From positions 124,001-188,000 of the forward strand of contig NZ_REFV01000005.1 in assembly GCF_003688895.1 (NCBI RefSeq): a stretch of 64,000 bases of DNA. Direction: 5' to 3'. This document shows, piece after piece, positions 32,195 to 39,805 of this stretch. Source of the DNA: Dokdonia sinensis (GTDB taxonomy: Bacteria; Bacteroidota; Bacteroidia; Flavobacteriales; Flavobacteriaceae). The notes under the pieces are model-generated. The model did not search any database. It was not told the DNA's origin and saw nothing but the letters and a program-made list of their open reading frames with translations. The translations under genes were made by a program, and so were the position numbers. The stretch's first letter is position 1; the number at the start of each line of letters is the position of its first letter.

Positions 32195-35100
32195 CTGTTT
32201 GCTTTTTTAAGTTGGTATTCCTTTTTCCAGCTGTATAAAACTGGTAATAGGAAATAAGACGTAATGTCGATTATCATTCCGCCAAAAATGGGTATCGCCA
32301 TCGGTATCATTATATCGCTTCCCTTGCCTGTGGATGTGAGTACGGGAAGTAGTGCCAGCACCGTTGTTACGGTAGTCATCAAACACGGACGAATGCGTTT
32401 ACCTGCGGCTTCCAAAGTGGCGAGTCTTATACTTTTTTTATTGTCTGGTTCGTTGCTTTTGAAAGATTGGTCTAAATAGGTGGCCATTACCACGCCATCA
32501 TCCGTTGCAATACCGAACAGGGCAATAAAACCTACCCAAACAGCCACACTTAAATTGATGGTTTTCATATTAAACAAGTCCCGCAGATTTTCGCCGAAAA
32601 AGCTAAAATTGAAAAACCACTCTTGCCCATATAACCATATCATTATAAAGCCACCTGCAAAGGCTACGGCGATTGCGGTAAACACCATTAGCGATGTAGA
32701 AACCGACCTAAATTGGAAATACAGAATCAAGAAAATAACCAGCAAACAAAGTGGTACAACTACCGACAGCGTTTTTTCTGCTCGCAACTGATTTTCATAG
32801 GTTCCCGTAAATCGATAGCTCACGCCTTGCGGCACGACAAGCGAACCATTATCAATATTTTCTTGAATCAAGGCTTGGGCATTTTCTACCACATCTACTT
32901 CGGCAAAGCCGTCCAGTTTGTCAAACAGCACGTAGCCAATAAGAAAAGTGTCTTCACTCTTAATGACCTGTGGTCCTTGCTCGTAGCGAATATCTACCAA
33001 TTCGCCCAGCGGTACAGGACTTCCTTTTTCAACAGGAACATAGATGTTTCGCAAGTCGTCTGGATTTGCCCTTAATTCTCTTGGATAGCGGACACGCACG
33101 GCGTAGCGTTCACGGCCTTCCACGGTTTGCGTTAGTGGCATACCGCCCACGGCCACTTGAAGGATTTCCTGAACGTCCATAATGGATATGCCATATCGAG
33201 CCAATTGGTCTCGCTTAATATCGATGAGCAAGTAGGGTTTGCCCACGATACGGTCTGCAAAGACAGCTTGTTCTTTAACGCCTTCGGCTTGTTTCAAGAT
33301 GTCTTCCAGTTGCAGTCCAAAATTTTCTATGGACTTTAAATCCGGACCTTTTACCTTGATACCCATAGGCGCACGCATTCCCGTTTGTAGCATTACCAAA
33401 CGTGTTTCGATGGGTTGCAACTTGGGTGCAGATGTCACGCCTGGTAGTTTGGTTACTCGAACTATCTCGTTCCAAATATCATCTGGACTCTCGATGTCTG
33501 GTCGCCAGTTTCGGTAATACTCGCCGTTTTCATCTTCAATCAACTCTTCGCGTGTAGCGGTAGTCTTGAGCGATGCTTTGTCATAATTGACATCTTCGTC
33601 TATCTCATTATTTGGGTTAATAATAAATTTGTCGTTCTTCAGTACAAACAATCCATCGTCATTGACCTTATAGCGTTGTCGTTGGCCAGATGCATTGCGC
33701 ATATATTCAGATTTATACTGAATCACATTCTCATACATCGAGAGTGGTGCCGGGTCGAGTGCGCTTTCCGTTCGTCCTGCTTTTCCTACTACGGTTTCAA
33801 TTTCAGGGATGCTCGCCACCGCCATATCGAGCTGTTGCAACACACGCTTGTTTTCTTCCACACCAGCGTGTGGTAAGGATGTAGGCATCAGCAGGAAAGA
33901 GCCTTCATTCAGCGCTGGCATAAACTCTTTGCCCGTATTTCGCATAATAATGATACCCAACGTGAGCACCGTAGCCGGAACGATTAAGAATAGATATCGG
34001 TTCTGAAGTGCCCATCGCAAAATACGCTCATAGTATATCCTGAAAATCGAGAACACACCAAGCAGTCCAAAACAGATAATGGAAACAAATAAAAAGTTCA
34101 TCACAATACTTCGGTCAAAGCCTAACGGTCGCCAGTAGGTAGCGAGCAAGAATACGATGGCAACCGATGAAATGATGATATCCAGTAGATTTTTACGCTT
34201 TCGCGAAAGCTTACCACGCATCTTTAAAAATGATGTGATAGCAAAGGCGATAAGAATTAGTCCTAACCAATAACCGTAAACAATGGCGATAATTCCCAAT
34301 AAAACAAGCAAGCCATTAATGGCATACTGTGTACCTTCTCGCACACTCGTCTTGCGGAACAGGAATGCCGCGATGGGTGGAATGAGAAATAACGCAATGA
34401 TGAGTGATGCCGTGAGTGCCATTGTTTTGGTAAAAGCAAGTGGGCGGAACAGTTTTCCTTCGGCACCTATCATCGTAAATACGGGCAGGAAACTGATAAT
34501 GGTCGTCAGGACAGCTGTTAGGATAGCACCAGAAACTTCGGCAGTTGCGTTGTAGATGATTTCGTTTGTGGTGTATTCCTTACCGTTTTCATTAAGCCGC
34601 AACTTTTCATCTTCCAAGTGCCGAATCATATTTTCGGCGAGTATCACGCCCACGTCCACCATAGTTCCGATGGCAATAGCGATACCAGAAAGTGCGACGA
34701 TGTTTGCATCTACATTAAAGAGCTTCATCGTGATAAAAACCATCAAAACTGCTACGGGTAATAGTCCTGAAATAAGGATGGATGCACGTAGATTGAACAC
34801 CATAATGATAATAACTAAAATGGTAATCAAGATTTCCAAAGTCAAAGCTTCGTTGAGTGTGCCCAAAGTTTCCTGAATGAGTTCGGTACGGTCGTAAAAT
34901 GGCACGATAGTTACTTGCGAAGTGCGCCCATCTTTCAAGGTTTTTGTTGGAAGTCCAGAGCTTATTTCGGCGATTTGTGCTTTGACATTATTGATGACTT
35001 CCAGCGGATTTGCACCATAGCGAGCGACTACAACACCACCTACAACTTCGGCACCTTCCTTATCGAGAATACCACGTCTTGCGGCTGGTCCCAGATGAAC

Positions 35101-35943
35101 GTTTGCCACATCCTTAATGCGTATGGATGTAAAGTTTTCAGAATCTACTACCGCATTTTCAATATCTGCTATGGACTTTATGTAGCCCAATCCGCGCACG
35201 AGATATTCCGCTTGATTGATTTCGAGCGTTTGTGCGCCTATATCTTGATTGCTCTGCTTTACAGCTTTGACTACATCGCCCATACTCACGTTGTACTGGC
35301 GCATTTTTTCTGGGTCGATATCCACTTGGTATTCCTGAACATAGCCACCAATGGAAGCTACTTCAGAAACACCACTTGCCGATGACAATCCATATTTCAC
35401 ATAGTAATCCTGTATGCTACGCAATTCCTGTAAATCCCATCCGCCAGTTACGTTGCCGTCTTTATCACGACCTTCCAGCGTGTACCAAAATATCTGTCCG
35501 AGACCCGTGGCATCTGGTCCTAATGATGGATTGACACCATCAGGTAATAGGTTTGCAGGAAGTGAGTTCAGTTTTTCAAGTATGCGACTGCGTGACCAGT
35601 AGAACTCGATGTCTTCTTCAAAAATGATATAGATGCTTGAAAATCCAAACATAGATGAACTACGGATGGTTTTCACACCTGGAATACCGAGAAGCGAAGT
35701 GGTAAGAGGATATGTGATTTGGTCTTCAATGTCCTGTGGCGAGCGACCTTGCCACTTGGTAAAAACAATTTGCTGGTTCTCGCCAATATCAGGTATGGCA
35801 TCAACGGCAACTGGGTCTGTAGGTAAAAAGCCCGTTTCCCAATTAAAGGGTGCGTTGACCACGCCCCAACCCACAAATAGGGCGAATAGTAGAACGGCAA
35901 CAAGTTTGTTTTCTATGAGAAATTTAATGCTCTTATTCAGCAT
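32191..35943 (-). CDS. cusA: CusA-type Cu/Ag RND efflux permease (1250 aa)
   Basis: Inner-membrane proton-driven pump. Seen: N-terminal helix, DAIPDIGENQQIVFTKW, GIAIAIGTMVDVGVILAEN (about 415-435), the HME4 relay motif of copper/silver pumps, in contrast to the HME1 motif of czcA. The protein is about 200 residues longer than typical CusA, with an extra stretch around residues 740-830 (KYNVNDDGL-like, actually RYKVNDDGLFVLKND) in the periplasmic part and extra hydrophobic sequence near 545-600. Long forms are usual in Bacteroidota. First gene of cusA-cusC-regulator-oxidase. Palindrome copy 9 (LSRKR) lies in a cytosolic loop. Confidence 0.92.
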   Translation of the reverse strand: MLNKSIKFLIENKLVAVLLFALFVGWGVVNAPFNWETGFLPTDPVAVDAIPDIGENQQIVFTKWQGRSPQDIEDQITYPLTTSLLGIPGVKTIRSSSMFGFSSIYIIFEEDIEFYWSRSRILEKLNSLPANLLPDGVNPSLGPDATGLGQIFWYTLEGRDKDGNVTGGWDLQELRSIQDYYVKYGLSSASGVSEVASIGGYVQEYQVDIDPEKMRQYNVSMGDVVKAVKQSNQDIGAQTLEINQAEYLVRGLGYIKSIADIENAVVDSENFTSIRIKDVANVHLGPAARRGILDKEGAEVVGGVVVARYGANPLEVINNVKAQIAEISSGLPTKTLKDGRTSQVTIVPFYDRTELIQETLGTLNEALTLEILITILVIIIMVFNLRASILISGLLPVAVLMVFITMKLFNVDANIVALSGIAIAIGTMVDVGVILAENMIRHLEDEKLRLNENGKEYTTNEIIYNATAEVSGAILTAVLTTIISFLPVFTMIGAEGKLFRPLAFTKTMALTASLIIALFLIPPIAAFLFRKTSVREGTQYAINGLLVLLGIIAIVYGYWLGLILIAFAITSFLKMRGKLSRKRKNLLDIIISSVAIVFLLATYWRPLGFDRSIVMNFLFVSIICFGLLGVFSIFRIYYERILRWALQNRYLFLIVPATVLTLGIIIMRNTGKEFMPALNEGSFLLMPTSLPHAGVEENKRVLQQLDMAVASIPEIETVVGKAGRTESALDPAPLSMYENVIQYKSEYMRNASGQRQRYKVNDDGLFVLKNDKFIINPNNEIDEDVNYDKASLKTTATREELIEDENGEYYRNWRPDIESPDDIWNEIVRVTKLPGVTSAPKLQPIETRLVMLQTGMRAPMGIKVKGPDLKSIENFGLQLEDILKQAEGVKEQAVFADRIVGKPYLLIDIKRDQLARYGISIMDVQEILQVAVGGMPLTQTVEGRERYAVRVRYPRELRANPDDLRNIYVPVEKGSPVPLGELVDIRYEQGPQVIKSEDTFLIGYVLFDKLDGFAEVDVVENAQALIQENIDNGSLVVPQGVSYRFTGTYENQLRAEKTLSVVVPLCLLVIFLILYFQFRSVSTSLMVFTAIAVAFAGGFIMIWLYGQEWFFNFSFFGENLRDLFNMKTINLSVAVWVGFIALFGIATDDGVVMATYLDQSFKSNEPDNKKSIRLATLEAAGKRIRPCLMTTVTTVLALLPVLTSTGKGSDIMIPMAIPIFGGMIIDITSYFLLPVLYSWKKEYQLKKANR
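34197..34210. repeat. Palindrome copy 9 (core 34199-34208)
   Basis: GCTTTCGCGAAAGC in cusA, read as LSRK. Confidence 0.9.
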
Positions 35944-36004
35944 AACATTTGATGTATTAGATAATTGGAATTACGTGTTGCGGAAAATGGCAAACACGAG
36001 TTTT

Positions 36005-36031
36005 AGCCCACGACAGCGTAGCTGTTGGGCT
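36005..36031. other. Hairpin in the cusA leader
   Basis: AGCCCA...TGGGCT (36005-36010, 36026-36031) with inner CAGC/GCTG. It lies 62 bp before the cusA start and after the HYC_CC_PP gene; no T-tract, so more likely processing or regulation than termination. Confidence 0.45.
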
Positions 36032-36051
36032 TCATTATAAAATCTAACAAA

Positions 36052-36471
36052 TCAAATTAAGAAAGTCTGGTGCAGCACTTGCACATCCCGTTTGACAAAG
36101 GGTCGCGGGTAATCTTCAAAAGGAACTTCTTTAGATTCTGTTCCTTCAAAAAGGTTTATATAAGAATATGTAAAAGCAGCGATGAACGTTTGCTGCTCAA
36201 AGGTTAACTTAGTAAAGTCTTGCTTTAAATTATCCTGTCCTTCAATAATTAATTGCTCATCAGAGCAACAGGAATTTTTGGTAAGCATCGAATTTTCACA
36301 ACCTATACTTGACTGCTCTTTTTCCATTCCACAGGTTTCTGCTGATTGGAACAATGAAAAATCTACAAGAGAATCCCCACAATAATGCATATCCACAGTA
36401 AATGACATCGTGGTAAAAAGTACCACGACTGCCATTAAAATAGCCATCGATTTGTGGAGGAATTTCTTCAT
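36052..36471 (-). CDS. HYC_CC_PP family small secreted protein (139 aa)
   Basis: Start taken at 36471 (MKKFLHKSMAILMAVVVLF). Signal peptide, then the name-giving MHYCGDSLVDFSLF (about 28-41), a CENSMLTKNSCCSDE pair of motifs (about 57-71) and a Pro-rich end (EDYPRPFVKRDVQVLHQTFLI). Cys, His and Met suggest copper binding outside the cytosol. It is the promoter-proximal member of the copper block, 108 bp upstream of cusA. Confidence 0.82.
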   Translation of the reverse strand: MKKFLHKSMAILMAVVVLFTTMSFTVDMHYCGDSLVDFSLFQSAETCGMEKEQSSIGCENSMLTKNSCCSDEQLIIEGQDNLKQDFTKLTFEQQTFIAAFTYSYINLFEGTESKEVPFEDYPRPFVKRDVQVLHQTFLI

Positions 36472-36552
36472 TAAGTACAAAAATAATAAAATTTGATATA
36501 ATTTGTTGTACTTTCTTATTTAGAATGCTTCTTGAAAGTATAAATTTGGTTA

Positions 36553-37806
36553 TTAGTCTGCTTTTTTAATGCGTTCATTTTTATTCTTCAACAACTTGTT
36601 TTTCAAGATATCCATATCATTGCTAACCTTATGCTCGAGTACTCGAGCATAAATTTGAGTAGTAGCAATTTTACTATGTCCTAAGAGTTTTGATACCGTT
36701 TCTATAGGAACACCATTGGAAAGCGTTATGGTAGTTGCAAAGGTATGGCGTGCCATATGAAACGTTAGATTTTTAGTTATACCAACATAGTGAGCAACTT
36801 CCTTTAGATACACGTTCAATTTCTCATTAGTGATTACTGGCAAAAGTGTTCCTGTTACTTCTGTCATAGGATGCCCTTCATATTTAGAAATGATTTCTTC
36901 TGCTTTTCCAAGTAACGGGACTTTGACTGAAGATTTTGTTTTTTGACGTTTGGTATATATCCAATTTCCGCCATCCATACCAAGCACCAAATTATCTTCT
37001 GTCAAATTCATTATATCCACATAGCTGATACCGGTGTAGCAGCTAAACACAAATAAGTCACGCACTCTGTCCAGGCGTTCGATAGAAAACTGAAAGTTTT
37101 CCATATTGGAAAGCTCATTTTCAGAAAGAAACTCACGTTGCTTCTTCTCGTAAACTGGTTTCCATCTTACAAATGGGTCCCGTGGAATCCATTCCATATG
37201 ATAAGCCAACGTTACTATTTTACGTAAACGTTGAATATGCTTCATTATAGTATTCTGGCTTAAGGCTTTTGGATGACCAGCTGGCCAGTAGTTGGCTAAG
37301 TAATTTTCGAAGTCGCACAGGAATTTATAATCGAGCTCTTTTAAATAGATATCGGTTGTTTTCTTGACTTTGTTGAGAAATCTGTTGAGGTAGTTTTCGG
37401 TCACTCCGAAGTTTCTAATCGTTCCCTTTGCCAGAGTATTTTCAATTTTTTTACTGTGATAGGCGATGAGGTTTTGAAGTGATTTGGATTGCTCGTTCTC
37501 GCCTGTGTAGTGGGCTTTTATGAGCTTGGCCGTTATCAATTTTTCTTGAAATTTTAAGTCTTGGTATATCTGGAAGAGCTTAGTGTAAGTCTGGTCGATA
37601 TACTGATTGAGTTGGCGAGCTTGTGCAGAGTTACCCTTACTTCGGTTTTTCTTAGGGTCCCAAAGTTTTACCGGCACTCGTCTTTTTAAACTGATGTTAG
37701 CTCGTTTTTGGTTTACCGTGATTCTGGCATAAACCAGAGCTTCGCCATCTGTGGCGTTCTTTTGGTCTGCCCAAAAGAGAATTGAGAATGTGTTTGTTGA
37801 CCGCAT
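36553..37806 (-). CDS. int: IntDOT-type tyrosine recombinase (417 aa)
   Basis: Start taken at 37806 (MRSTNTFSILFWADQ); a TTG start 24 bp upstream is possible. Order: arm-binding N-terminus (about 1-90), core-binding SAM-like domain (about 110-215), catalytic domain. Catalytic box I reads CYTGISYVD (about 252-260), with Ser where most relatives have Arg, as known for IntDOT. HMARHTF (about 350), LLGHSKI (about 373) and the Tyr in TTQIYARV (about 383) are present. It catalyses integration and excision at the tRNA-Arg core and sits 232 bp from attR. Confidence 0.93.
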   Translation of the reverse strand: MRSTNTFSILFWADQKNATDGEALVYARITVNQKRANISLKRRVPVKLWDPKKNRSKGNSAQARQLNQYIDQTYTKLFQIYQDLKFQEKLITAKLIKAHYTGENEQSKSLQNLIAYHSKKIENTLAKGTIRNFGVTENYLNRFLNKVKKTTDIYLKELDYKFLCDFENYLANYWPAGHPKALSQNTIMKHIQRLRKIVTLAYHMEWIPRDPFVRWKPVYEKKQREFLSENELSNMENFQFSIERLDRVRDLFVFSCYTGISYVDIMNLTEDNLVLGMDGGNWIYTKRQKTKSSVKVPLLGKAEEIISKYEGHPMTEVTGTLLPVITNEKLNVYLKEVAHYVGITKNLTFHMARHTFATTITLSNGVPIETVSKLLGHSKIATTQIYARVLEHKVSNDMDILKNKLLKNKNERIKKAD

Positions 37807-37884
37807 AGTTGTCGTCTTTAGATTATACAAATCGTCTTGACGAATGTCAAATCAACTATAGCAAGTATTTCAAAGCTTTTCTTG

Positions 37885-37909
37885 AAAGTGTCAGTTCAAC
37901 TGACACTTT
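37885..37909. promoter_or_regulatory. 25-bp perfect inverted repeat upstream of int
   Basis: AAAGTGTCAGTT-C-AACTGACACTTT, 79 bp before the integrase start. Its AACTGAC half recurs at 37917 and 1081. It can be an operator for int or a pair of opposed integrase arm sites. Confidence 0.6.
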
Positions 37910-37916
37910 GAAAATT

Positions 37917-37936
37917 AACTGACGATTAGCTACCAT
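37917..37936 (+). repeat. Right arm repeat of the island
   Basis: AACTGACGATTAGCTACCAT, partner of 1081-1101, about 100 bp inside attR. Confidence 0.5.
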
Positions 37937-37980
37937 ATAGAAGCAAATCGTTTCATTTCAAATGTTGGTCTAAAAACCAG

Positions 37981-38014
37981 AAAACCACGCAAATCATAGT
38001 GATTGCGTGGCTTT
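37981..38014 (-). terminator. Island-borne terminator for tRNA-Arg
   Basis: Stem CCACGCAAATC / GATTGCGTGG (one bulged base) with loop ATAGT. In tRNA direction it ends in TTTTC. It takes the place of the native hairpin at 964-997, now 37 kb away. Confidence 0.65.
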
Positions 38015-38037
38015 GTTGTCATTTTGCAATGACTAAA

Positions 38038-38054
38038 GTGACCTCGACAGGATT
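38038..38054 (+). repeat. attR core (tRNA-Arg 3' end)
   Basis: Identical to 1005-1021. Covers the acceptor 3' strand and half of the T-arm. Confidence 0.88.
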
Positions 38055-38112
38055 CAAACCTGTAACCTCTTGAGCCGTAATCAAGTGCGCTATTCAGTTG
38101 CGCCACGAGGCC
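38039..38112 (-). tRNA. tRNA-Arg (anticodon ACG)
   Basis: On the minus strand: acceptor GGCCTCG pairs with CGAGGTC (one G-T), D-arm GCGC/GCGC, anticodon arm CTTGA-TTACGGC-TCAAG with anticodon ACG, T-arm ACAGG-TTTGAAT-CCTGT, discriminator A; 74 nt. CCA is not encoded. It reads CGN arginine codons after A-to-I editing. It is the insertion site of the island and is intact. Confidence 0.95.
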
Positions 38113-38241
38113 TTTAATAATTCCCAAACTCAGAATAAATGTTCTTTGTTTCGGGGTGCAAATATAAAACAATACTATAAATATAAAACAAGTATTGTAA
38201 AAAAATTTGAAGTATTCTTAATCTATTTATAGTCCGTAGTT

Positions 38242-38991
38242 CTAGTAAATAGCAAGAACCGAAACGGTATCGCGATCCTGACCAAATACTGCAGTAAACG
38301 CCTCTTTAGTATCTGTGTTAATACTACTATAGACCAGAGCGTTAAACTCAATATAATAATTTCCTGCGGGAAGTATTCTTGTAAAACTGCCATTGTTGTA
38401 AAGATATCCCCCTACGGCCTCTATGTCACCAGTAGCATTGGTATAAGTTTGTCCAGATACACCCAGTCCACCACCTAAAGTCGTATAAACTGTGCCAGAA
38501 ACAGGGTCGTTGATAAAACTGTAAAGCGTTAGAAAATTCTGTACGAGTTTAGGGGATGGATCACTTATATTAGAGGTGTTTGTATAATCCTTACAATCAA
38601 AACTCAATGAGTAATTTACCATTACTATTGCATCTTGTTCTAATGTAAAAAAAGTATTTCCTATTACATTTATCACCTGTCCACCTGTTGCGCTGGTTCT
38701 TACTTGAACTGGAGCAGCATTATTTATAAGGTCAAATTCAGGTCGTATAAGTTCACCATCAGCAGGAGCAGTTGGGATTATAAAATCTCCATTAGTATCC
38801 ACGTGCACAGGCGCGCTGCGCGTTCCTAGGTTACGGGCATTGTTTGTACTGTTAAGTCCATCCACACGCACACCACTCGTGGCACCAGCGATATGAATTG
38901 TATTTTGTGGGTCTGTCGTATTAACTCCCACCTGCGCGTTGCAATAAGAAATAGCACCTAACGTAAGTGCTAACATTGTATTTTTAAACAT
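38242..38991 (-). CDS. Secreted protein of unknown function (249 aa)
   Basis: Signal peptide (MFKNTMLALTLGAISYCNAQ), then VGVNTTDPQNTIHI, a start shared by many Bacteroidota cell-surface proteins of the 'trimeric spike/fibre-like' kind (memory). The rest is beta-rich (VGGYLYNNGSFTRILPAGNYYIEF, then FTAVFGQDRDTVSVLAIY). No sorting signal is seen. It follows the tRNA in the same direction with 129 bp between. Function not recognised. Confidence 0.75.
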   Translation of the reverse strand: MFKNTMLALTLGAISYCNAQVGVNTTDPQNTIHIAGATSGVRVDGLNSTNNARNLGTRSAPVHVDTNGDFIIPTAPADGELIRPEFDLINNAAPVQVRTSATGGQVINVIGNTFFTLEQDAIVMVNYSLSFDCKDYTNTSNISDPSPKLVQNFLTLYSFINDPVSGTVYTTLGGGLGVSGQTYTNATGDIEAVGGYLYNNGSFTRILPAGNYYIEFNALVYSSINTDTKEAFTAVFGQDRDTVSVLAIY

Positions 38992-39132
38992 CTTTAATGA
39001 TTTTAGGGAAATTAAAATTAATGAACTATTCGATCCTGTGGCGGATGTCTATTTACAATTGCCGAAATTTGACATTTTTTAAACCCATTTTGAACAAAAT
39101 CAATCTTTCGGGAATTGAGATATTATAAAACT

Positions 39133-39648
39133 ATGATAGATTTAAAGGAGTACATCCGTGACATTGAGGACTTTCCTAAAGAGGGGATTACTTTTAAAGA
39201 TATAACACCGTTGTTAGGTAATGCGTCCGCTTTCGCGAAAGCGGCAACAGCTCTCCTTGAATTAGTACCAGATGTACAAATAGACAAGGTCGTGGGGATT
39301 GAAGCACGGGGATTCTTTTTTGGAACCCTACTCGCCGAAAAACTGGGTGCAGGATTTGTCCCAGTGCGCAAGCCAAAAAAGCTTCCGCATACTACCATCG
39401 CCCAAACCTACGAACTAGAATACGGAACAGATACCCTAGAAATGCACGTAGATGCAATTTCTAAAGGAGATAAAGTATTATTGCACGATGATGTTCTTGC
39501 TACGGGAGGAACGGCTGCCGCGGTAATACAGCTGATTGAAAAGGCGGGTGGCGCGATCGTACAGTGTAATTTTTTGGGCGAAATCGCATTTCTCGAAGGA
39601 AGGAAGAAACTTGAAGGTCAGGAAGTAAAAGCGCTGTTTCAGTTTTAA
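39133..39648 (+). CDS. apt: Adenine phosphoribosyltransferase (171 aa)
   Basis: Salvages adenine with PRPP to AMP. Start taken at 39133 (MIDLKEYIRDIEDFPKEGI), as in the family, rather than the upstream TTG. PRPP-binding motif VLLHDDVLATGGTA (about 115-128), KLPHTT, and EARGFFFG (about 57-64). Palindrome copy 10 (ASAFAKAATA) lies near residue 35 where other Apt proteins vary freely. Confidence 0.95.
   Translation: MIDLKEYIRDIEDFPKEGITFKDITPLLGNASAFAKAATALLELVPDVQIDKVVGIEARGFFFGTLLAEKLGAGFVPVRKPKKLPHTTIAQTYELEYGTDTLEMHVDAISKGDKVLLHDDVLATGGTAAAVIQLIEKAGGAIVQCNFLGEIAFLEGRKKLEGQEVKALFQF
39227..39244. repeat. Palindrome copy 10 (18 bp, core 39231-39240)
   Basis: CCGCTTTCGCGAAAGCGG in apt, read as AFAKA. 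Confidence 0.9.
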
Positions 39649-39741
39649 TTGCAGGGCGATAGCCATAACGTTAAATTTCCCAATCATTCCTTTTTTTTGG
39701 TTTTTACATTCCCTAGGCGAGCATTAATATAGTTTATTAAA

Positions 39742-39783
39742 AAACCAGCCATAGTTTTGGGAATGGAACACTAGGCTGGCTTT
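39742..39783. terminator. Terminator between convergent apt and peroxidase genes
   Basis: AACCAGCC / GGCTGGCTT arms with a 23-base loop; A-run before and T-run after, so usable from both sides. Confidence 0.65.
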
Positions 39784-39805
39784 AGAATTGAGTAGGGCGC
39801 TATTT

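Larger units (their letters stand above)
1005..38054. mobile_element. tRNA-Arg-integrated genomic island with metal resistance
   Basis: Seen: the 17-bp sequence 38038-38054, which includes the 3' end of tRNA-Arg, is repeated in direct orientation at 1005-1021. A tyrosine recombinase gene lies just inside the tRNA end, and RteC, excisionase-like and DnaC-like genes lie inside the other half. Known: Bacteroidota CTnDOT-type integrases often use tRNA 3' ends, and RteC and small HTH excision factors control excision. Inferred: this is one integrated unit of about 37 kb. No relaxase, VirB4/TraG, coupling protein or Tra genes are seen, so transfer would need help. Metal efflux genes fill about 70 percent of it. 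The tRNA gene itself is left whole. Confidence 0.88.

Noticed and set aside
10108-36480. Conjugation or relaxase genes hidden in the cargo
   Set aside because: Every long ORF is assigned to metal handling; no relaxase, VirB or TraG motifs were seen.
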